Source: an uncultured Clostridia bacterium
Lineage (GTDB): Bacteria; Bacillota; Clostridia; Christensenellales; Pumilibacteraceae
Reading direction: 5' to 3'
Assembly: GCA_944372345.1 (NCBI GenBank)
Contig: CALVYT010000030.1
Span: forward strand, 1 to 37,245
Length of the DNA stretch: 37,245 nucleotides
Shown: piece by piece, positions 32,296 to 37,245 of the stretch
Numbering within the stretch: position 1 is the stretch's first letter
Layout of the letters: each line of letters starts with the position of its first letter
The notes under the pieces: generated by a model
Told to the model about the DNA's origin: nothing
The model's database searches: none
What the model saw: the letters and a program-made list of their open reading frames with translations, nothing else
Translations under genes and position numbers: made by a program

Positions 32296-32922
32296 ATGAA
32301 AGTATTGATGATAAACGGCAGTCCGCACAAGAATGGCTGCACGGCTGCGGCGCTCGGCGTGATAGGCGAAACGTTCGCGTCCCGCGGCATAGACAGCGAG
32401 ATATTTTCGCTCGGCACTTCGCGCGTGAGCGGCTGCGTTGCCTGCGGGCATTGCCGCAAGAGCGGCAGCAGGCGGTGCGTATTCGGCGACGACCCCGTCA
32501 ACGCAGTGATAGATAAGCTCGAAGCCGCCGACGGACTGATAGTCGGCACGCCCGTATATTACGCGTCGCCCAACGGCACGCTCGTTTCTCTGCTCGACCG
32601 CGTGTTCTATGCGCACGGCGGTTTTCCGCACAAGCCCGCCGCCGCGATAGCGTCCGCGCGCCGCGCGGGAACGGTCGTCAGCGTGGACGAGCTGAACAAG
32701 TATTTCACGATCTCGCAGATGCCCGTCGTCGCTTCGACGTACTGGAACGAGGTCCACGGTTCGCGCGCGGAGGATGTTATGCTCGACGAAGAAGGCGTTG
32801 CTACTATGCGGAATCTCGCTTTGAATATGGCGTGGGTGCTCGAATGCATAAAGTGCGGAAGAGAAAACGGAATTCTTCCGCCCGACGTCGGTGCCGTGCC
32901 TAAAACGAATTTCATCAGATGA
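32296..32922 (+). CDS. NADPH-dependent FMN reductase / iron-sulfur flavoprotein-like
   Basis: 208 residues with a flavodoxin-like fold. MKVLMINGSPHKNGCTAAAL contains the FMN-phosphate loop (GSP.K.G.T). A cysteine cluster SGCVACGHCRKSGSRRC (C-x2-C-x2-C-x7-C) is of the type that binds a 4Fe-4S cluster in archaeal and clostridial iron-sulfur flavoproteins, followed by DGLIVGTPVYYASPNGTL (isoalloxazine-binding) and VFYAHGGFPHKPAAAI. Probably a cytoplasmic electron-transfer or quinone/nitro reductase. ATG 32296 is preceded by AGAGAGG at 8 bases. Its substrate and partner are unknown. Confidence 0.9.
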   Translation: MKVLMINGSPHKNGCTAAALGVIGETFASRGIDSEIFSLGTSRVSGCVACGHCRKSGSRRCVFGDDPVNAVIDKLEAADGLIVGTPVYYASPNGTLVSLLDRVFYAHGGFPHKPAAAIASARRAGTVVSVDELNKYFTISQMPVVASTYWNEVHGSRAEDVMLDEEGVATMRNLALNMAWVLECIKCGRENGILPPDVGAVPKTNFIR

Positions 32923-32929
32923 GGATTTT

Positions 32930-32973
32930 GCGCGGAGGGAACGCCTCTTTGAAAAGAGGAGTTCCATCCGCGC
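32930..32973 (+). terminator. Long interrupted hairpin after the flavoprotein gene
   Basis: CGCGGA...TCCGCG, GGAAC...GTTCC and CCTCTT...AAGAGG form three stacked helices. No U-tract follows. Candidate terminator or leader structure for the DUF4250 gene. Confidence 0.45.
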
Positions 32974-33069
32974 GGCGCGTTTCCCCGAGAAACTTAAAAT
33001 CAATAATACCCCATATAAACTTAAATGCAAATGATCCGTATAAACTTACTCGGAGGAAAGGAGGAGGCT

Positions 33070-33246
33070 ATGCCGCTGCCGAAAGATCCGTATATACTTT
33101 TGAGCTATGTGAATATGAAATTGCGGGATCGTTATTCGTCTTTGGATGAATTCTGCGAAGAAGAGGGCGAGGACAGGGATGCGCTTGTCGCCGCGCTCGC
33201 CGCAGCCGGTTTTACATATCATACCGAAACGAATTCGTTCGGATAA
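33070..33246 (+). CDS. DUF4250 small protein
   Basis: 58 residues. MPLPKDPYILLSYVNMKLRD and YSSLDEFCEEEGEDRDALVA match the DUF4250 pattern (LPKDP..LLS.VN.KLRD.Y.SLD..C...), a short conserved protein of Clostridia with no known role. ATG 33070 is directly preceded by GGAAAGGAGGAGG, an exceptionally strong ribosome binding site. The earlier ATG at 33025 would place this site inside the coding region and is rejected. Terminator at 33268-33301. Confidence 0.9.
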   Translation: MPLPKDPYILLSYVNMKLRDRYSSLDEFCEEEGEDRDALVAALAAAGFTYHTETNSFG

Positions 33247-33267
33247 GCCGTTTTTAAGAAAAATGCA

Positions 33268-33301
33268 AAAAAGGAGTCCCGTCGTGTCGGAACTCCTTTT
33301 T
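33268..33301. terminator. Bidirectional terminator between convergent genes
   Basis: AAAAAGGAGT (33268-33277) pairs with ACTCCTTTTT (33292-33301). A/T runs on both sides suit both strands. Confidence 0.9.
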
Positions 33302-33315
33302 GTAAAATATTTTTA

Positions 33316-33885
33316 TTATTTTACGAGCAGTCTGCGCAGGAGAATTACGACGGCGGGGACGAGCACGGCTTGCAGCAGCAGTCCGATGAGCCCCGACTCG
33401 ACCTGCGTCCACGCAGCTTCCACGGTAAACGGTGCGACGGCTTGAAATATTACGGCAAGGAGCAGGAAAAATGCTCTGCCCGCGACCGCGGCGAGCAGTA
33501 CCGCGGGGAAAGCCGCCCAGCCGTTTTCGTATATCTTTTTCGAGAACAGCCCCGAAACTACGGCGAACACCGCGAGTTCCGCGATCATAAACGGCAGCCG
33601 CGCGGCAGCGGGCATGGCGTTGCCCGCGAGCGACGTTACGGCGAAGCTGAACAGCGGGGAAGCTATACCGACTCCCAGTCCCCGGCGCACTCCGAGCAGG
33701 CAGCCTGCGAGCAGTACGGGCAGGTACATCGGCAGCCATTTCATCCCGCCGTCCGCGCCCGCCGCGATATGCACGATCTGCGGCAGCAGTGCGGCGAGGG
33801 TAATGAGTCCCGCTGCGATCAGCGTTTTGACGGCGACGCCGGTTTTTGCGGATACGTTTTTTGAAGCGAGTATGTTTTCTATCAT
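33316..33885 (-). CDS. ECF transporter S component-like membrane protein
   Basis: 189 residues with about six hydrophobic segments. KWLPMYLPVLLAGCLLGVRR, GLGVGIASPLFSFAVTSLAG, NAMPAAARLPFMIAELAVFA and VVSGLF match the general S-component pattern (YLPVLLAG...G...G..SPL.S.......P....P.mi.El). S components bind a vitamin or cofactor precursor and work with EcfA/EcfT. The 1-894 protein is an ECF-type ATPase but far away. AAAAAGGAG precedes the ATG. It is the last gene of a minus-strand operon after two Fe-S aldo/keto reductases (18-base gap). Ligand unknown. Confidence 0.85.
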   Translation of the reverse strand: MIENILASKNVSAKTGVAVKTLIAAGLITLAALLPQIVHIAAGADGGMKWLPMYLPVLLAGCLLGVRRGLGVGIASPLFSFAVTSLAGNAMPAAARLPFMIAELAVFAVVSGLFSKKIYENGWAAFPAVLLAAVAGRAFFLLLAVIFQAVAPFTVEAAWTQVESGLIGLLLQAVLVPAVVILLRRLLVK

Positions 33886-33903
33886 TGAAATATCTCCTTT
33901 TTG

Positions 33904-35022
33904 TCAAAGCAGTATTTTTGCGGCGCGGGCAAGTTCGTCGCGGATATGTATGTGCTGCGGGCAGGCTGCCTCGCATTTGCCGCACTTTATGCACTTGTCC
34001 GCGTTCTCCTTGTCGTGGCTGCCCACTAGCCAGCCTATCTGCGATTTCGCGTAAGCTATATCGCCGTAACAGATATAGTCGTTCATCGCATTGAGCGTGC
34101 CTGAAATACCTATGTTCTTCGGGCAGACTTTGGCGCAATAATTGCAGGACGTACACGGAATAACGGGTATTTTCGCGAGTTCTTCGCGCGCGCGGGCTAT
34201 GACTCCCAGCTGCGTTTCCGTCATTTTGCGGAAACCTTTCATATACGAGATATTGTCTTTCATCTGTTCTACGGAACTCATTCCCGAGAGCACGGTGACG
34301 ATCCCGTCCAGGCTCGCGGCAAAACGTACCGCCCAGCTCGCCGCGGACATATCCGGCTCGGCGGTTTTCAGTATGTCGGCTATCGGAGCGGGAGGGTCGG
34401 CAAGCCTGCCTCCGCGCACGGGCTCCATAACGACGACGGGCTTGCCGTGGCGGCGCGCTACTTCATAGCACTCGCGGGACTTTACGAGCGGGTTTTCCCA
34501 GTCGGCGTAATTGATCTGCAACTGCACGAATTCCGCTTCGGGGTGCGCGGAAAGTATGGCTTCCAGTTCCTCGGGCGTGGAGTGGAACGAGAACCCGACG
34601 TGTTTGATCAGTCCTTTTTCTTTCGTTTCGAGCGCCCAGTCCCACAGCCCGAAATCGTCGAAAAAGTGCGTGCGGCTTTCTCCGAGATTGTGCAGGAGAT
34701 AGAAGTCGAAATATCCCGCGCCCGTCTGCCGCAGCGACGTATCGAACTGCGCGAGCGCTTCTTTGCGCGTGCGGCAGTTTATCCACGCCGCGAGTTTCGT
34801 AGCAAGTATGAATTTTTCGCGCGGATACCGCTCGACGAGAGCGCGGCGGACAGCGTCCTCGCTGCCCGCGTAAGCCCGGGCCGCGTCGAAATAGGTGAAC
34901 CCCGCGTTCAAAAACAGATCGACCATTTCCGACGTCTGCGCAATATCGATCGCGCCGTCTTTCTGCGGCAGCCGCATCAGCCCGAATCCGAGCTTTCCTA
35001 TGTCCTCTCCGAGATATGTCAT
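33904..35022 (-). CDS. Aldo/keto reductase with C-terminal 4Fe-4S domain (COG1453)
   Basis: 372 residues. The AKR barrel has KLGFGLMRLPQKD, AGFTYFDAARAYAGSEDAVR (catalytic Asp and Tyr), FILATKLAAW (Lys), FDFYLLHNLGE (His) and KHVGFSFHSTPEELEAILSA. The C-terminal ~90 residues carry two ferredoxin-like motifs: CTSCNYCAKVCPKN and CIKCGKCEAACPQH. This 'predicted oxidoreductase' group is common in anaerobes; substrates are not established, and electrons may come from ferredoxin instead of NADPH (inference). GGAG precedes the ATG. It sits between another such AKR (47-base gap upstream) and the S component. Confidence 0.92.
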   Translation of the reverse strand: MTYLGEDIGKLGFGLMRLPQKDGAIDIAQTSEMVDLFLNAGFTYFDAARAYAGSEDAVRRALVERYPREKFILATKLAAWINCRTRKEALAQFDTSLRQTGAGYFDFYLLHNLGESRTHFFDDFGLWDWALETKEKGLIKHVGFSFHSTPEELEAILSAHPEAEFVQLQINYADWENPLVKSRECYEVARRHGKPVVVMEPVRGGRLADPPAPIADILKTAEPDMSAASWAVRFAASLDGIVTVLSGMSSVEQMKDNISYMKGFRKMTETQLGVIARAREELAKIPVIPCTSCNYCAKVCPKNIGISGTLNAMNDYICYGDIAYAKSQIGWLVGSHDKENADKCIKCGKCEAACPQHIHIRDELARAAKILL

Positions 35023-35069
35023 ATTTGTTCTCCGTCCGACGGGATTCCGATCTCGTTCCGTCGTTTGCC

Positions 35070-36164
35070 TTATTCTCCGAAATAAGCCGCGATCTCACGC
35101 ATACGCGCAGACTGTCCGACTCCGAACGGACAGCGTCTGTCGCAATGTCCGCAATTTATACAGTCGGACGCGTGCCGCACGAGTTTTTCGTAGTGGTTTG
35201 CGGCAAGCGCGTCGCCGATCCGTGCGAGATCGTAATATTTATTTATCATACCGATATCCAATCCGGCGGGGCAGGGTTTGCAATGATTGCAATAAACGCA
35301 TTTCCCTGCGGCGTCGGCGGGCGCGAACGTGCCTATGACAGACCAGTCCTTTTCTTCATCCGTCGCGTCGAAATATCCGAGTATACGTTTAAGATCGGTC
35401 GTATTCCGCGCTCCGGGAAGCACGGTGACGACGCCGGGTTTGTCCAGCGCGTATTTGATACATTGATATTCCGTCAGAGCTTTGCCGAACGGAGATGTGC
35501 GCGCGTCGAGCAGCTGTCCGCCCGAGAATGCTTTCATAACGGTTATTCCTACTCCCGCGGCTTCGCACATCCGGTACGTTTCCGCGCGTTCGTCCGTACC
35601 GCCTATCGCAAAATCTCCTTCGCGGTAGTCGTACGCGGGATTGATACTGAACATTATTATATCCGGCAGTCCCGTACCGAGCAGTTCGCGGACGATGGCG
35701 GGCGAGTGCGACGAAAGTCCTATATGTCTGACGACGCCCTGTTTTTTATAGTCAAGCAGCAGATCGAGAGCGCCGCCGTCGCGGTATTTTTTCCAATCTT
35801 CCGGCTCGTCTATGCAATGTATGAAACCGTAGTCTATGTGATCCGTACCGAGCGCCTTTAATTGCGATCCGACGGAACGGCTTATCGTTTTCGCGTCCGT
35901 TGTCCAGCCGTATTCGCCGCCCTCATAATTCGCACCGAAATGCAGCTGAAAAAACACATTGTCGCGCACGCCTTTCAGCGCCTTGCCGTAATACGGAAAG
36001 CACGAACTTTCGCTTGCCGCAAGGTCGAAATAATTTATCCCGTGCTCGTAAGCGAATTCGATCGTCTTTGCGCCTTCCTTTTCGTTCGCTTCGTGGAGCG
36101 AACTTGCGCCCATTCCGATAACGCTTATGCGATCTCCCGTGCGCCTGTTTATGCGGTATTCCAT
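35070..36164 (-). CDS. Aldo/keto reductase with C-terminal Fe-S domain (second copy)
   Basis: 364 residues. MEYRINRRTGDRISVIGMGA, YEHGINYFDLAASESSCFPY (the barrel's Asp is kept, the usual catalytic Tyr position reads Ser/Glu-rich), TDHIDYGFIHCIDEPEDWKK and VVRHIGLSSHSPAIVRELLG. The C-terminal cysteine motifs are CVYCNHCKPCPAGL and CINCGHCDRRCPFGV. It belongs to the same broad group as the next gene but is diverged. ATG 36164 was chosen because AAGGAG precedes it; the frame runs 69 codons further, through the promoter. First gene of the three-gene minus-strand operon. Confidence 0.92.
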   Translation of the reverse strand: MEYRINRRTGDRISVIGMGASSLHEANEKEGAKTIEFAYEHGINYFDLAASESSCFPYYGKALKGVRDNVFFQLHFGANYEGGEYGWTTDAKTISRSVGSQLKALGTDHIDYGFIHCIDEPEDWKKYRDGGALDLLLDYKKQGVVRHIGLSSHSPAIVRELLGTGLPDIIMFSINPAYDYREGDFAIGGTDERAETYRMCEAAGVGITVMKAFSGGQLLDARTSPFGKALTEYQCIKYALDKPGVVTVLPGARNTTDLKRILGYFDATDEEKDWSVIGTFAPADAAGKCVYCNHCKPCPAGLDIGMINKYYDLARIGDALAANHYEKLVRHASDCINCGHCDRRCPFGVGQSARMREIAAYFGE

Positions 36165-36183
36165 ATCGTGCTCCTTCCGGATA

Positions 36184-36212
36184 ATTGTAACACGCGCCGT
36201 CTGTTTTGTCAA
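36184..36212 (-). promoter_or_regulatory. Promoter of the Fe-S AKR / S-component operon
   Basis: Minus strand TTGACA (36212-36207), 17-base spacer, TACAAT (36189-36184), ~20 bases before ATG 36164. Bases 36213-36390 hold nothing recognisable. Confidence 0.85.
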
Positions 36213-36392
36213 TAGCGGATCGCAAAATTCCTTGCGTCGGATCTTTGCCCCCGCGGCTTTGACGTTTACGGCTCCCGCGCCGTTTTTTAGCGTTTTTGTA
36301 TGTCGTGTCCGCGCGCCGTTTTTGCGTTTTCCATCTTCGTTCTTCGCTTTGCCGCTCGCCAGCTGCAGCATTCATTTCGCTCTTAAACACAT

Positions 36393-36420
36393 TTTACAAA
36401 CATTTTACACGGATTTTACA
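36393..36420 (+). promoter_or_regulatory. Three TTTACA direct repeats with 11-base period (Pho-box-like)
   Basis: TTTACA occurs at 36393-36398, 36404-36409 and 36415-36420, each within ATTTTACA and exactly one helical turn apart. A fourth copy at 36429-36434 is out of phase. The layout equals the TT(A/C/T)ACA boxes with ~5-base gaps bound by PhoP/PhoB-type response regulators. It ends ~32 bases upstream of the -10 at 36453. Confidence 0.6.
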
Positions 36421-36449
36421 ACATTGCATTTACACGTTTTTTCGTTTCG

Positions 36450-36458
36450 TGATAGAAT
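36450..36458 (+). promoter_or_regulatory. Extended -10 promoter of the secreted-protein gene
   Basis: TGATAGAAT: TG, one base, TAGAAT (36453-36458). The -35 at 17 bases is poor (TTACAC), as expected for an activated promoter. AGGAGG precedes ATG 36490. Confidence 0.6.
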
Positions 36459-36489
36459 AGTATCGGACAATGAAACAGGAGGATGCAAT

Positions 36490-36741
36490 ATGAAAAGATC
36501 ATCCAGGATAGTTGCGCCTGTCGCCGCGATCGTCATTGCGGTGAGCGCCTTTGTCTGTCTGGCATTGTGTTTTACGCCGACGGACAGGGCAAGCGCAGCA
36601 GAGGCGACAGCGGCGGGCGTCGACAGCGACGAATTCTTTTACGGCGGCGACGCGTATGACATAACGGACGTTGCGGACGCGCTCGAAGACGCGGATAAAT
36701 GTAGCGCGCTATATGCGGATAGCCAAAGTATTATGAGGTAA
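36490..36741 (+). CDS. Small secreted protein, unrecognised (possibly a truncated surface protein)
   Basis: 83 residues. A clear signal peptide (about residues 1-37: basic MKRSSR, hydrophobic VAPVAAIVIAVSAFVCLALC, cleavage near ASA-AEA) leaves a mature part of only ~46 acidic residues (VDSDEFFYGGDAYDITDVAD, ALEDADKCSALYADSQSIMR). It ends abruptly at TAA 36739-36741 and looks like the start of a longer surface protein, but no continuation is seen in another frame. Strong AGGAGG before ATG 36490; the longer frame upstream is not coding. It overlaps the translation signals of the next lipoprotein gene, so they are co-transcribed. Confidence 0.7.
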   Translation: MKRSSRIVAPVAAIVIAVSAFVCLALCFTPTDRASAAEATAAGVDSDEFFYGGDAYDITDVADALEDADKCSALYADSQSIMR

Positions 36742-36746
36742 GATCA

Positions 36747-37245
36747 ATGAAAAGATATAAAATATTATTTACATTTGCGTTAATAACCGTTTTACTGTTA
36801 AGTTTTTCGTTTATCGCATGCGGAACGGAAACGACAAAACCGCCCGTGAATGACGATCCGATCGTCGTGACGGACGACTGCCGCGAAACAAAGACGTTTG
36901 CGTTCGATCCGAGATATTCGGGAAAATATATCTTCTTCGGGAATACCCGTTATTATGATATCACCGTAAAAGAATATGCGGAAGAACTTGTGCCTACCGC
37001 AAACGGGGAATACCTCCTCTCCGGCGGAGGAAAGTATTCCGTGTCTTTCGACGGCTGCGAAGAGGACGAGTATACATTGACATACGACGTTTCGGACGAC
37101 AGGGAATTCACTCTTGCCCCGGGAGAAGAATATCTCGTAAAGCTCGGCAGGATATGGGACGAGGTACGCACGCTTGAAACAGGGAACGGGAACATACTCA
37201 TCAGCGGAGTATACAAAGGCAGCGCGGACGATCTCGATCATGCGG
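36747..37245 (+). CDS. Lipoprotein, 3' partial, unrecognised
   Basis: ATG 36747 starts 5 bases after the previous stop, with GAGGT as ribosome binding site. It encodes a type II signal peptide (MKRYKILFTFALITVLLLSF, lipobox SFIACG, Cys about 26) followed by beta-type sequence: FAFDPRYSGKYIFFGNTRYY, DITVKEYAEELVPTANGEYL, YSVSFDGCEEDEYTLTYDVS, REFTLAPGEEYLVKLGRIWD. The frame is open to the end of the window (166 codons). The domain resembles repeated Ig-like or jelly-roll sandwich modules in surface lipoproteins, but I do not recognise a family. Confidence 0.85.
   Translation, partial: MKRYKILFTFALITVLLLSFSFIACGTETTKPPVNDDPIVVTDDCRETKTFAFDPRYSGKYIFFGNTRYYDITVKEYAEELVPTANGEYLLSGGGKYSVSFDGCEEDEYTLTYDVSDDREFTLAPGEEYLVKLGRIWDEVRTLETGNGNILISGVYKGSADDLDHA

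Overview
The window looks like chromosomal DNA of a GC-rich member of the Clostridia (Bacillota), probably an uncultured gut-type anaerobe. This is inferred from strong AGGAGG-type ribosome binding sites, near-consensus housekeeping promoters (TTGACA-N17-TATAAT), a DUF4250 protein, two ferredoxin-tailed aldo/keto reductases, a Clostridia-style N-terminal GH3 fragment, an NADP-type glutamate dehydrogenase and a ferritin. I see no rRNA, tRNA, CRISPR array, transposase or integrase. The high GC content makes long antisense shadow ORFs common; these are left out.

Layout. 1-1441: 3' end of a double ECF-type ABC ATPase, then a lipoprotein gene broken by an in-frame TAG. 1603-4147: ECF sigma factor plus a single-pass membrane protein that is its likely regulator. 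4166-7717: YbaK deacylase, NSS sodium symporter, TM2 protein and a truncated GH3 gene. 7841-10736: a second ECF sigma/anti-sigma operon, with a divergent lipoprotein whose sequence is a paralogue of the anti-sigma ectodomain. 10803-16670: methyltransferase, gdhA, a small conserved protein and two overlapping flavoprotein genes. 16671-17098: a promoter-bearing non-coding stretch. 17099-18975: a collagen-like Cys-rich protein followed by a glycosyltransferase-TPR protein. 19026-23201: SIMPL protein, ferritin, YwaF-like membrane protein, aldo/keto reductase.

23691-26445 is the most interesting part: a compact cassette that looks like an undescribed RiPP (ribosomally made, post-translationally modified peptide) system. 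It has a divergent XRE repressor, two palindromic operators (one filling the -35/-10 spacer), a 33-residue two-cysteine precursor peptide with an excellent ribosome binding site, a protein with SelO-like (kinase-fold AMPylase) motifs, and a PqqD/radical SAM/SPASM maturase. The three forward genes are tightly coupled (1-nt gap, then ATGA overlap) and end at a terminator.

26519-31307: 8-oxoguanine glycosylase, SpoU methyltransferase, a full-length GMP synthase followed by a second stand-alone GMP synthase ATP-pyrophosphatase, and a zinc-ribbon membrane protein. 31398-33301: amidohydrolase, divergent Fe-S-type flavoprotein, DUF4250. 33316-36212: minus-strand operon of two Fe-S aldo/keto reductases and an ECF S component. 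36393-37245: a Pho-box-like promoter ahead of a small secreted protein and a lipoprotein that runs off the window.

A recurring feature is the spacing of promoters to start codons: four forward genes (13687, 20791, 26554, 27427) have exactly six bases between the -10 hexamer and the ATG, which predicts leaderless mRNAs in a genome where other genes have normal Shine-Dalgarno leaders.
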